Translations under genes and position numbers: made by a program
Notes under the pieces: model-generated
The model's database searches: none
What the model was told of the DNA's origin: nothing
The model's input: only the letters and a program-made list of their open reading frames with translations
In this document: positions 1 through 11,555 of the stretch, piece after piece
Layout: each line of letters opens with the position of its first letter
How positions within the stretch are numbered: position 1 is the first letter of the stretch
Assembly: GCA_012656075.1 (NCBI GenBank)
Contig: JAAKBF010000224.1
Coordinates: forward strand, 372,001-436,000
Direction of reading: 5' to 3'
Origin: Phytophthora hibernalis
Taxonomy: Eukaryota > Oomycota > Peronosporomycetes > Peronosporales > Peronosporaceae
DNA length: 64,000 nt

Positions 1-1
1 G

Positions 2-550
2 TACATGGTCGAAGTTTACGCGGAAAAACTTATTTCGTTGCCAAGTGAGCTTTTCCAAATGCTGCTGCGGTCTTTGCTGGTTGGCATGCGTCACGTTTCG
101 GTAGACGTGGTGCGCAACAGCTTCCAGGCGCTTGGTGAATTGGCTAGCTACCACTGGAAAGCACAGCAGGGCCAGCGGCCAGGACTCGAATCTCACCGTC
201 AACAAAATCCGGATATGTTTATGGCACTTTTGCGCGTTATCTTCCGCGTGGCGCTTTTTGAGGACTTCAACCCAGTGATCCTGGATGAGTGTGCAGGCAC
301 TCTCTACCCGCTTATTTTGATCGAGCAGGCGCGATACTCGGCGTTAGCTGAGGAAATCAGCCATGAACACACAGGTCTGGATGTTCCTACTCAACAACGG
401 TTGGCTGCAGCGTTCGCAGAGCTGATCAGCTTTTTGTCACCTGGGGACATCGCCATGGGTACAGCAACGACCCGCAAGATGCGGATGCAGTTTAAGACAA
501 ACCTATACGCGTTCGTGGCTGAGGTGCGAGGCTTCCTCCAAGTCAAGTAA
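2..550 (+). CDS. XPO4: Exportin-4-like nuclear transport receptor, C-terminal part
   Basis: Open frame running in from the left edge of the window, so only about 182 C-terminal residues are visible. The sequence aligns by eye with the end of exportin-4: a LPSELFQMLLRSL helix pair, a block around SALAEE followed by QRLAAAFAEL, and the terminal AEVRGFLQVK, which matches the ANVGGLLCVK-type ending of animal XPO4. Exportin-4 is a karyopherin-beta family carrier (HEAT-like repeats) that exports cargo such as eIF5A and Smad3 in animals; the cargo in this organism is not known. The gene is convergent with the receptor-kinase gene K1, leaving only 59 bp between the two stop codons. The N-terminal importin-beta domain lies outside the window. 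Another karyopherin is possible but the C-terminal match makes exportin-4 the best call. Confidence 0.72.
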   Translation, partial: YMVEVYAEKLISLPSELFQMLLRSLLVGMRHVSVDVVRNSFQALGELASYHWKAQQGQRPGLESHRQQNPDMFMALLRVIFRVALFEDFNPVILDECAGTLYPLILIEQARYSALAEEISHEHTGLDVPTQQRLAAAFAELISFLSPGDIAMGTATTRKMRMQFKTNLYAFVAEVRGFLQVK

Positions 551-609
551 TGCAAATAATTAGATGGCTCTCTTGAAATCGATGTTTTGGAGTATTTGGA
601 GTTTAACAC

Positions 610-3387
610 TTAGGCTGCCAGGACTACAAAGTCAAACCCATCCAGGGTGTGACCCATTTCAAACTCTGACGGTATCCCAGTATCGTCACCCTCTAGTAAC
701 TTCGTCGTGAGCACGATATCGTCGGCGATAGCTGTTTTGAACTTTCGCCGGATCCTTTGTTTACGAGCTGTCTTGGACGTCTCAAGCCTTCGTCCAAGCT
801 TTCGACAGCGGCAACCGGTACTGGCACGCGCGAACACTTCAGAGATACTGAAGGGCTTTGATCCCGTGGGGTTATGGTGAACGCTGCTGTGATCTTCAGA
901 AAAGGAACATGTCGAAGATAACCCCCGACGAGAGCTACTCGATGACGAACCAAACCGTTCCTGTTGCTGTTCGAGATCGTTATCGAGAGCATCGATCACT
1001 CCAATTGCCACTGATTGTTCCTCCATCTCTAGCGGCTGGCACAGACGAATATTTCCTTCGTCAAAGAAATATTTCAATGAGGTATTCTCAAAGCAGCATG
1101 CATGCTTCTTGTGGTGCAAGAGGCCAGCATCCATGAAAGCATTCCCCAACCTTATCGCTTCACACGGACTGTGCAAGAATTTCATATCCTGCAGACGCGC
1201 AACAATGAGTTCGCCAGTAAAAATGTCGTCAGACGAGCTAATATCGTTGGACAGTTCGGGAAGGAGTTTGGTCGCGAAGACGGAAAGTAGTTCTTCTTGG
1301 ACACTTTCTAGGACTTTCACGATATCCTGAGCTTTTGGACGTAACTGGGCATTAGGCTGCCATGCAGCTTCAATGATTTCCCGAAGACTCAAGTGTAGCT
1401 CTCCATCAGCCTCCGATTTCAATTCTGGCCGCCTGCCCTCCATGACAGAAGCAAAAACCTGCAAGTGATTGTTATGGTGTTCTGGGAACTTCTCGCTTCC
1501 AGGATGAAGTACATCCCACATCGTCATGGCGAGCGAGTAAACGTCAGCGGCTTCGTCATAAGCTGCGAGGCCTGCCTTCCCGTTGATAATCTCTGGAGCC
1601 ATGTAGTCCACTGTGCCTTTCACAGTCATCTTTGGATATGACAACATCATCGACTGAGAATTTGCAAACGCTGCATAGTCAGTTGAGTCTCGAGAAGTGG
1701 CCACGGAAACGGTCTTAAGGGATCGGGCAAGACTGCGCGACTCGCCAAAATCAGTGAGCTTGACAGATCCATGCACGTCAACGAGAAAGTTGTCTGGTTT
1801 AATGTCACGGTGAAGGAACGGAGGCGAAAAGCTGTGCAAATAGGCTACAGCACGAGCAGCGTCCAACATGTAGCACACATTCAACAGCATCTGCTGTCGG
1901 TTGTGACCAGTAGCTGTAAACCGATTTCGCGCGGCGCATGTGACTTCTCCGAGTGTGCCTTGGCACAATTCTGACACCAAGCAAATTGTCGGAGGATATA
2001 CACACATGCCGTGGAACCGGACTATGTTCGGGTGTTTTAAGGCTCCACATAGCGCAGCTTCTTGTGAGAATTCGGCCACAGTTTCTTCACTGAATAGTGT
2101 CGGCGTGTAAACTTTGACGGCAACAGGCGTGGTTGCGTCTAATACCCCACTAAAAACGACAGCACTAGCCCCTGTACCGATCTTTTCTCAAGCTTTAGTT
2201 GCGCGAAGTCGATAATCAGCTTGCGGTGCATCTCAATTAGCACGTGCAAGCCCTGCGAAGATATCCGCTCGTCAAAAGTGCTGTGTCTCTGTCGGAAGAG
2301 CGACTGTAGCTCCACTGCACGCTTTCCCAAGCCACGCCAAAACTCGGTGTCAGCTTTTAATACACGCCAAATGATAATGGGAGACAGAATGGTCCATAAG
2401 ACAGTAGCATACGTCAGAGCAAAGCCAACCGAGTTCTCTCCAAGGTGGAAGAAAAGCTCGCTGCTAAAGTATAAAACCGAGTACGTGAAGACGAAAAGGC
2501 AGTACTGTCGCAAGGTGCGCTTACTAGCTCGAGCCGGAGGTCTCATGAAAACGTAGGCGAAAAATACCAGCATCAGCGCACGGACACAGGACATCACAAC
2601 GAAAGCGAGGTTTGGAAAGCTTGACTCCACGTACGCAGCCAGGAGTATTTCTACTGGGAGCGTGTACAGTGCTAAAATGAGTGTGATCATGACAGACCGT
2701 CGAAGAGCTGGAACGGACACACTCTTTTGCAGCAGGAACACCATGACAAGCCCGAACACGAACAATCTCATGCTGTAAAAATCTCCAGCAGAGCGTTCGC
2801 GTCCCTCTCACGCCATTTGAGAGACACTAAAACCAACATGACAACCGAGTAAATTCCAACAGTGCACCCGAGCAGCCACAGGAGCGGTGCAAAAGCCGGA
2901 AGGAGAATTTTTCTCGCAGCTCTGGAATCCCCGTAAGCGCAATGTGGCGGTTCCGCCGCAGATACAGCGCCAACGCGGAACACATGACAAACATGAAAAG
3001 ATACTCGACCAAGATCAAAACCTGCACAACCTCGAACTTGTCGATGAACCAGTGCGATTTGTCCAGGAATTCCTCTTCAGCCATCATGGAAACCATTGTC
3101 GGTACTGTCTTCGCCGCAAGAATAGATCCTGTTGTCTGTGTCAGCGATATTAGCCAGCTCACCAAAGGCTGGCAGATTTCAAACTGAAAAGCACGCGGCC
3201 ATACCAGGCACACTGTGAGTTCAGGGAACACCTCTCCAGCGACAAACGAAAAACGTATTCCACCATTTTCTAGAAGATCATTGACGAAAAGCCACATTCG
3301 GTTTCTACAGTTTTCAAACGTATCGAGCACGTCCGAACAGGATTTGGCCACCAGAAGGTTGAGCGCTTTCTCCTCAGCAGCCTGCAT
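610..3387 (-). CDS. 7TM receptor-like TKL protein kinase with DEP-like C-terminus (K1)
   Basis: First of four related receptor-kinases. N-terminal region of about 120 residues, then around seven hydrophobic helices (3120-2280), a kinase domain (about 2190-1290) and a DEP-like segment (about 1190-1050, key pattern EAIRLGNAFMDAGLLHH). Kinase residues look complete: a glycine-rich loop containing GTGASAVVF, VAVK lysine, HRDIKPDN catalytic loop, DFGES and YMAPE. The frame is broken at three short homopolymers (C-run 2929-2932, A-run 2777-2781, T-run 2183-2186); adding one base at each joins segments collinear with paralogue K2. These may be sequence errors rather than true decay. The chosen ATG (3387) lies 14 bases inside the end of the upstream WRNIP1 gene on the same strand. 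The ligand and pathway are unknown. Confidence 0.75.
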
Positions 3388-5102
3388 CTCGGTCTGTTTC
3401 CGCTTCTTTGAAGAAGTCGGTGCCAACCAACTCGTCCGGTAGATATGTCTGGTCCTTCAGCTCTTCCGCAGTGTAGTGAGGATTGTACTTGTACTCCTTG
3501 CCATAGCCCAACTCTTTCATAAGTTTCGTTGGAGCGTTACGCAAGTGAAGCGGAACGTCCGGCAACGCCCCATTATCCGACCCCTTCATCGATTGTTTGG
3601 CTCGCTTGTATGCAGCATACACTTCGATCGACTTGGGTGCGCGTGCCAGCATCGTGGCGACATGTGCAAGCACGACATCACACTCGGGCATTCCAATGAA
3701 ATGGGCCGCTTGGTAAGCTGATACCGCCATGGGTAGTAGTTCCGGTGCTGCGAGACCGACATCTTCACTTGCAATTCGAATGAGACGTCGGGCCACGTAG
3801 AGTGGGTTCTCTCCGCCCTCGAGCATGCGAGCCAACCAGTAGAGCGTTGCATTTTCGTCACTACCACGCACGGACTTGTGAAGCGCACTGATACAATCGT
3901 AGTGCATATCGGCATTTCGATCGTAAAAAGTGTTTGTCGGTGCGCGAAGCAGTGCTGAACGTGGGTGGCAGATACCCGCAACACTTTCTTCTCTGTATCC
4001 ATCGGAGCGGTTTGGAGCGCCATCTCCAGACAGTTCAAAGCGACTCGCGCATCTCCAGCACACTGTTTCGCCAGGTAGTCAATGGCCGTATCCTCAGCTT
4101 CGATCGTGAGTTCACCGGCATTATCTCCGTCACTGGCAGCGTCGCCGTTGGACTGTGAATCAACCTCCTGTTTTTGCGTTAACGACCGTACGCCTCCAGC
4201 AGCATGATCCTGCAGAGCGCGTCGGAGGATCTTTGCAATAGACTCAGTCGTATGTTTCTTGAGTGTGTACACCCTGCACCGGCTCAGCAGTGCGTTGTTC
4301 ACCTCAAACGACGGGTTTTCAGTAGTAGCGCCAATTAGCGTGATCGTGCCATCTTCCACAGGAGGCAAGAAGAAATCCTACCATTCATCACACTCAATCG
4401 TCAGCACCAATTCTCCATAAACAACCAACGAATAAAAAAATAACCACCTGCTGGCTCTTGTTGAAGCGATGGATCTCATCAACAAACACAATCGTCCGTC
4501 GACGGAACATCTTGCGTTCTCCCCTCGCTCTGTCCACGGCGTCCTTCATGTCCCCGCCTTGGACGTGGCCCCCGACAACCCAATGAACTTGCAGCCCGTC
4601 TTCTTGGAGATGACATGAGCCAACGTCGTCTTCCCACACCCCGGCGGTCTACCCCCACAAAACACGATATTCCATCATTAATACCTCCTCTCCACCCCTT
4701 ACAACCTGCACTCTTACCCCCACAGAATCATATTCGGCACTCGATCAGCCTGAATCAACGTGGCTAGCAGCTTCCCAGGGCCTAAAAGCTCCTCCTGACC
4801 CACCAGATCGTCCAGATCTTTGGGTCTCATCCGTTCGGCCAATGGCACAGCAGAAACGTCGTCAATAGCCGAGCGTTTGCGCTTCTTTAAGGCAGAAGGC
4901 GACGGTGAAGCGGAATTTTGACTCAGACTCGGACTTGGCTGACTGCTACTGGGCGTTCTGGGCGACTTGGACTTGGGAGCTGGAGACGGGGAAAGAACGG
5001 CGTCTTGGGCTTCTCCTGCTTGGTTAAACAGGCCTCCACGTGCAGCATGAGGTTCTCAGGACGCACGTGACGCGAGCAGATCGGACACGCAGTCGACGCC
5101 AT
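3374..5102 (-). CDS. WRNIP1: WRNIP1/Mgs1/RarA-type AAA+ ATPase
   Basis: Replication-fork maintenance ATPase of the RarA/Mgs1/WRNIP1 family. The N-terminus carries a UBZ4-type ubiquitin-binding zinc finger (ACPIC, then H and C at the expected spacing) and a Ser/Pro-rich linker. Then come Walker A GPPGCGKT, Walker B IVFVDEIHRFNKSQQ, sensor 1 GATTENPSFEVN and the long C-terminal clamp-loader-like domain (GSDENATLYWLARMLEGGE, PKSIEVYAAY, PLHLRNAPTKLMK). Three exons: 5102-4718, 4648-4448 and 4377-3374; introns of 69 and 70 bp have GT-AG ends. Three single-base homopolymer frame breaks lie at 5026-5028, 4552-4555 and 3933-3935. Because this family is conserved across eukaryotes and bacteria, the breaks are more likely errors than inactivation. 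The gene sits inside the receptor-kinase cluster with no obvious functional link. Confidence 0.9.
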
Positions 5103-5225
5103 GGTCTCCGCTCAAAAATGAATTTAAACCAGCCAATGGGGGAATTTTGAACATATTTTCAACCAATCATATACATTGGCGGGAAAAGCGAGACTAGTTT
5201 CCCGCCACAAAAATACAAAAACGAC

Positions 5226-8092
5226 TCAATTTTTGTGCAGCAGGATGCTGGCCGGTCCTGCATCGTCGAACTCGTCCAGCAGGTGGCGGTCCTGCGTAGA
5301 AGTCATGTCCTCTTCTTGCAACAGATTGGCAGTCAGGATGTTGTCTTCCGGGATGGCGCGGTACTTGCGACGGAACCGGTGTCGGGCCGGTTTGCGGACG
5401 TTTGGACGCTCCCCGAGCTTCCTGCAGGCACATTCCTCCGTCTCGGTGGTTCCGTTGCTTGCAATGTCCACGAACGCAGTGTCGCTGTCGTTTTGGGGCG
5501 ACTCGGACGCAGTGGCGGCGTCAAATTCCGAGCTTTTCTGGTCTTTGACGATTGTTGAAGTTGAAGTTGTCGCCATCAGTGGAGGTGTCGCGTCGGACGG
5601 TTGGTGTTGACGTTGTAAGCTCTTAAACCAACCCGGGGACTGTACGAGTTGGGATGGAAGTGGAGCTCCCAGTGTAGATCCCGGACGTCGAGCGGCACTG
5701 TTACTGCCAGCACCGCTTCTGTTTGTGTGGCCATCGAGGACCACGAAAGGTTGGCAGAAGTTGATGTTGTCCTCGTCGAAATAGAACATGTCGTCGCTGC
5801 TCTTGAACGCCTGCGAGTGCTTGAGGTGGTGCAGGAACCCAGCGTTCATGAACATGTTGCCCAGCCGGATGCCTTCGCCGACAGATGCAACCGCTTCAAT
5901 GTCCTGCATCTTGCGAGCCGCCTGCTCACCAGAAAAGCTCTTGGCACCGTTCCCGTTCCCACCGCTCTTTAGCATGGTGGAGTCATGCTCCATCTCCTCA
6001 CAGAGCTCGAGTGCGAAGACCGAGCACACTTCTTCCTGGATACGTTCGAGAGCTAGCACGATTTTCTGTGCCGACGGACGCATGCGAGCGTCCACGTGCC
6101 AGGAGCTCGTGATTAGCTCCGATAGTCCGGCATGCATTTGAGTGTCCAGCTCCGGTCGAATTCCAGCAATGACAGTCTCGAGCACCCGTAAGTGGTTGTT
6201 GTTCGTGCCCGGGTATTTTTCGGCTCCAGGATTGAGGATATCCCACATCGTGATTGCAAGCGAGTACACGTCTGCGGATTCACCATAGGAGGCGAGGCCG
6301 GCACGACCATTGATGATCTCCGGTGCCATATAGTCAACAGTTCCCTTCACAGTCATATCCGGCGTTGTTTTGCGAGTGACTGGAGGCGGCAGCACTGGCG
6401 CAGTTCTGGTATCTTCATCAGGAGTGTGGAGTGGGGTCAACGGGAGAGCGTTTCCTCCGTGTATGCTTGGATTAGCGTTTGAAGTGGACTCTGGGTACTC
6501 GTGGTATTGCTCATGATCAGTGCTCGAGCTGCTTGAAGTGGTGCCAGTAGCTCCGACTGCTGACACGGAGGAAGTCACGATGGCAGCGTTCTTGACATCG
6601 TTCAGGCTGGTCACCTCCCACGTAATGTTGGCTTTGGGCAAACTGCGCGACTCGCCGAAGTCTGTAAGCTTTACGTTCCCTTCAACATCCACAAGAAAAT
6701 TGCTTGGTTTGATGTCACGGTGCACAAAAGCTGGAGAAAAACTGTGCAGGTAAGCCACAGCCCGCGCTGCATCGATCATGTAGCCCACATTCAGTAAAAC
6801 TGTTGGCGTCGAGCCTGTTGTTGTCGTCGCGCCAACGCGAGTGCAACCACATCCAGACTTCCCACGCAAAGTTCGGAGACCAGACAAATTGTCGGGGGTG
6901 AGACGCACATGCCAAAGAACTTGACAATGTTCGGGTGGTTTAGTGCACCGCAAAGTGCGGCTTCGTGGGAAAATTCGGCAACCGTGTCCTCAGTCACGCT
7001 ACTAGGCGTGTAGACTTTGATGGCAACCGGTGTCTTGGAATGCAAAAGACCATTATACACCACAGCAGTAGAACCCACACCGATACGCTGCTTGATATCG
7101 AGAACTGAGAAGTCAATGATGTACTTCCGGTGCATCTCGATCAGCACATGAAGTCCTTGCGAAGACACACGCTCGTGGATATTTCCCTTCCGGAAAAGTG
7201 CTTGCAAGCCCACTGCACGCTGTCCGAGGCCACGCCAATGTTCAGTGTCAGCCTTCAGCAAACGCCACACGAAAAACGGGCAGAGTGATCCCCATAACAC
7301 GTGCACGTAGATCAGCACAAAACCGAGATGCACCTTATTGCTGTTGAATGCGGTGTGGTATGCGAACTCGAATGTCAAGTACACGATCCCGAACACGGAG
7401 TACTCACGCAACGTACGTTTACTGGCACGGGCGGGTGGACGTACAATCACGTAAATGTATAACGGGAAGATCAGCAGTCGAACGATAGCCACAATCCAGT
7501 AGTTTGTACTCGAGTTTCGATCCTGCCCATTGATAGTCGTAAACCACACGAAGGGGAGGGCGTAGCACGCGAGAACGGCAGTGATGACAATCGATCGCAC
7601 CAAAGCTGGCATGGATACACTCTTCTGTAGCATGAAGATCAGCGCGAGCTCCAGCACAAAATGACGTCCAGCACTTTGTGCCTCCGTGGCGACGCTGGTA
7701 GTACTTGGGGAGTAGAACTTCGCGACCAGTGCGATCATAAAGTACATGGCGTAAGTGCCCGTCGCAGTGCACAAAATCCACAGCAGCGGTTCAAACGCAG
7801 GCAGTAGTGTCTTTCGCGAAGCTTCTGTATCACCTTTGAGCGCGACGTGGCGGTTGTGGCGCATGTAGATAATTAACGCAGCCGACAGCACGCACATGCT
7901 GCCGTAGCTGACCAAAAGCACAACCATGAGAACCACCACTTGCCGTTGTGCGTAGTCAGAGAGTTCGTCATCATCGGAATTGATAGCGGCTGATTCTGAA
8001 TCTGCTCCTGCGCTCGACCCCGCTAGAGCGACGAGAAAGCGGGGAACCGCCTCCCGTAAATTTGGCGTTGCTTGATCCAGAAAAGTAACCAT
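5226..8092 (-). CDS. 7TM receptor-like TKL protein kinase with DEP-like C-terminus (K2)
   Basis: About 955 residues, single exon. It has an extracellular or lumenal N-terminus of about 65 residues, seven predicted helices (7950-7240; the first is VVVLMVVLLVSYGSMCVL), then a kinase domain (about 7110-6050). Kinase motifs are GVGSTAVVYNG, VAIKVY, HRDIKPSN, LTDFGES and YMAPEI, all consistent with activity. A Ser/Thr-rich insertion sits between DFG and APE (about 6620-6360), much longer than in K1. The DEP-like segment (GIRLGNMFMNAGFLHHLKH) lies about 5870-5780 and is followed by a low-complexity tail and a conserved CRKLGERP motif. One frame break at an A-run (6796-6799 on the plus strand) is removed by one extra base. 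ATG 8092 follows a TTG in frame, and I take ATG as the start. Confidence 0.82.
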
Positions 8093-8328
8093 CAAGTGTG
8101 GGCTCGTGCACTCTTTTTGCGATCCCTCCTCCAGCAGGAGAAAATTGTTGTGAGGGTTTCAGGCATTGGTCTCGTTTGCCAGGCGAGCACGACAGAGGCA
8201 ACAAGAGCATGGAGTCGCAAAACGAACATGAACCCTACATCACTCAGAGACGCTTTGCAAGTAATGCAGAAGAAAGCAACGGTGGAAAAATAGTTTTCCT
8301 GGAAAATGAGTTTGTATTGGTACCTAGA

Positions 8329-8463
8329 ACAAATTCACATGCTGACCTCTTCGTTTGCCGTTCTCCTTCCGTTTCAGCAGTCAGTGAGAGTCGGCAAAGT
8401 ACAAATTCAAAGTGCTGACCCCTTCGTGTTGACTCGTTTTCAGCCGTCAGTGAGAGTCGGCAA
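8329..8463. repeat. Two-copy tandem duplication upstream of K2
   Basis: Two imperfect head-to-tail copies (8329-8400 and 8401-8463). Both begin with ACAAATTCA, share TGCTGACC and CTTCGT blocks and end with GTCAGTGAGAGTCGGCAA. The rest of the interval between K2 and K3 (8093-8814) holds no recognisable gene. It contains a TACATGTA palindrome at 8585-8592, about 490 bases upstream of the K2 start, and the 3' flank of K3 that is shared with K4. Confidence 0.75.
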
Positions 8464-8814
8464 TGAAGTCGGTTCTCGCCAGAGTGATTGACAACTTTAT
8501 TAAAGCTTCATAATATTCTACTTCCGGACACCACTCCGCAGGGTTTCCTTACCCAAAGTGCCCTTGACTGTTCTTTCTACTTTGTACATGTAGTTGAAAT
8601 AGCTTCTGGTTTGTTCAAGCCGGTTTGCGTCATGCACTTAAAACGAGCGTCGCCTACAATGTCTGAAAGCAAAGATCGATCGTATGATTACACATTTTAC
8701 AATGCCAGCTTTTTCACCCCATAGTATTGGAGGCGAATAATATCACAATTTCACACCGTACACTCCAATTGCTGTGCTTCGGCACTCAGACCATGGAGGC
8801 AGCTGTACCGGATA

Positions 8815-11555
8815 TTATGTCGACATGAGAGTCATCGTCTTCAACGAGCAACGCAGCCGTAAGTATGTTGCTTTCAATAGTAGGATCGGGTGCAGCATTG
8901 AGCTGCCTCCGTCGACCGAACCGCGAAGCTTTTTAGTAAGGAGGCGTTGACCTAGCCGTCGACACTGGCATGGAGGGTTATTTCGAGTTCGCACGAAGCT
9001 GAAGGAGGTACGGAGCCGACCACCATTGGGCCCACGCATTAGCATCGGAATACTGGACTCGTTGTTGCTCATTGAACTGCGGTAAACGAGGGATCTCTCG
9101 GCGCTGCTGGGTAGACAAAGCTGAATTTCGTCGAGATCGATGTAATACAGTGCGGTAGCATTGTTTTCGAAAGTCCGGGAATGATTGACATGGTGAACAA
9201 CACAAGCATCCATCAACGCGTTGCCCATGCGAATCGCCTCTGATGGACATCGTACAAATCGGCGGTCAATCATTCGATCAACGATAAAAGCCCCAGGAAC
9301 GTTGTGTACGCGATGGATTTCTGCTGATCTAGCACTCGATCGACTCACCACTGATGGGAGCTCACATAAATCGCCCATCAGATCGAGAACTAACCGAGCA
9401 CTAAGTTCCTCCTGGACTTCTTCAAGAGCATCGACAATATGCTGTGCAGTAGGCCGGAGACCAGGGTCATGCTGCCAGGAACGCTCAATGATACTGTGCA
9501 GCCTTGAAGGCGTACTGCTTTCCATCTTAGGTCGAACGCCACGCAAGACCAGTTCTAGAACTTGGCCATGGTCTCCATTTGCTTGTGGATATTTTTCGCC
9601 GGTGGGGTGGAGGATATCCCACATCGTAACAGCAAGCGAATAGATATCAGCTGCTTCATCGTAGAATGCAAACTCTCTATTACCGCTAATAATCTCGGGT
9701 GCAGAATAATCGCTTGGTGTCATTTGCAAATGGGAGTTCCATGGTGAATCAACGTGAGATAGCGTTCTACCCAATGGAGAATCAATTTCTGTAGTGAACG
9801 CAGCCCGTTTATCTTCCAACACAGCAATCTTCGCATTTGTCGCCGACATTCGCCCGTCTGCCTTGGGTACACACCTGGACTCGCCGAAGTCTGACAGTTG
9901 TACATTACATTGAGCGTCTACGAGGAAGTTTGACGGTTGAATGTCGCGGTGGACGAACGGAGGTGAAAAGCTGTGGAGATAAGCCACTGCACGAGCAGCA
10001 TCGAGCATATACCCGATACTAATCAGCATTTGCTGGCGAGCAGGGTGCGCATTTTGTCGCCGAGCTTGATCGCTCAAGGTGTCAGCCAAATTACCCTGAC
10101 AGAGCTGAAACACAAGGCAGATCGTAGGCGGGGCGACACACATTCCGTAAAACTTCACGATGTTGGGATGGCTCAATACGCTGCACATCGCAGCTTCATG
10201 CGAAAATGCCGCTACGATGTTGTCAGAACAGCTTGTTGGTGAGTACGCCTTGACAGCAACATGAGTTTTCGTCTTCAGATTTCCTTGAAATACAATCGAT
10301 GTAGAGCCCACCCCAAGCTGGCGAACAAGTTCCAGGTAAGCGAAATCGATCACACATTTTCGATTCATTTCGATCAGCACGTGTAGACCCTCAGACGAGA
10401 CGCGTTCACTGAGACCATTTTCTCGTTGGAACAGATCCTGCAGAGCGCATGCTCGCTGTCCAATACCTCGCCAGTACTCTGTGTCCGCCTTTAATACTCG
10501 CCAGACAACCAGTGGGCAGAGCGCGAACCATACAAGTATCACGTACATAACGTAGTGACTGGCAACAACCGTCTTCGGGTTCATGACTAAAATATAAAGC
10601 AGCACAGTAAGCAGGAAGAACACGATGTTGGCCAAACACAGCTCCCGAATGATGCGCTTCGTAGCTCTACTTGGAGGCTTTGCGAAAGCATAGATAAATG
10701 GAAGCATGACCAGGCCGTGAATCAATTGAAGGCCGACAACAAACTCATCCTGCAGGTTTGGCCTCCCATGCTCAGTCACCACCCAGACGTACACCATTGG
10801 ATAGTACGATAAGACCACCGAGATTGCCACCGATCGTTTGATGGCAGGGAGCGACAAACTCTTTTGAAACATGAGCACCAGCACGATGACGAAGATGAAC
10901 TGGTTCCCGCCGTAAAACGATTCGAGAACGACAGGAGAAATAAAGTTGTCAAAGAAGTTGGAAGTCAGCGCCACCCCAAGAAAAACAATGTAGACGCCAT
11001 TTACCACACTCAGCACGACCAAGACGGGTTCGAAGGCCGGTAAAATCACCTTCCTCGCTGCTACAGCGTCGCCCTTCAGAGCCCCCGCTCGATTCACCCT
11101 CATGTGCCAAATCAGCCCGACGCACAACAGCCAAATGGCCACAAAGCCCACCAAGATGAACACCAGCGTCACGCGCATACGTTGAGCCCCTTTTCGAGCG
11201 AATCACTGTCTGCAGACGCCGACGCTGTCATATTAGCGACCGAGTCGTCGAGAAGACGCTGCGCGGTGGAGACCAAAGTCGCCATCAGAATCACAATGTC
11301 CGTTAAGTGGTGCTGGACTCCAGTGTCGAATTGATAAATGGCCACAAAGAACAACGGGGCGAGCGAGATCCCTAGAAGAGGGAGGCGAGCGTTTCGTGGT
11401 GGCAACTCGTCAGAGTTACTGGGAGACTGGAAGTCTACCGGATAGCCGAATAGTCCCAGCCCCAACAGCACCCGACTGCTTCTTCGTAATACGCCGAGTT
11501 TAGTCACCATGAAGAGACCGTCGGCAACGCTCCTCAGACAAAGTGCTGGCTCCAT
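8815..11555 (-). CDS. 7TM receptor-like TKL protein kinase with DEP-like C-terminus (K3)
   Basis: About 913 residues. The N-terminal part (11555-11190) is rich in hydrophobic stretches and joins a seven-helix region (11175-10490; first helix around LVFILVGFVAIWLLCVGLIW). Kinase domain about 10340-9400: GVGSTSIVFQG, VAVKAY, HRDIQPSN, LSDFGES and DYSAPEI. The catalytic-loop lysine of HRDxKxxN is glutamine here (codon 9937-9939). DEP-like segment about 9250-9130 (SEAIRMGNALMDACVVHH), then a tail with the CQCRRLGQR motif shared by the whole group. A one-base break at the C-run 11187-11190 separates the N-terminal part; copy K4 is uninterrupted at this site, which supports a sequence error. ATG 11555 is the first ATG of the restored frame. 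Confidence 0.8.

Noticed and set aside
2221..2556. Plus-strand open frame inside K1
   Set aside because: Shadow of the conserved membrane-helix coding region on the other strand; no family similarity.
610..3387. K1 as a genuine pseudogene
   Set aside because: All three breaks match the homopolymer-deletion pattern seen in housekeeping genes of the same window, so decay is not needed to explain them, although it cannot be excluded.
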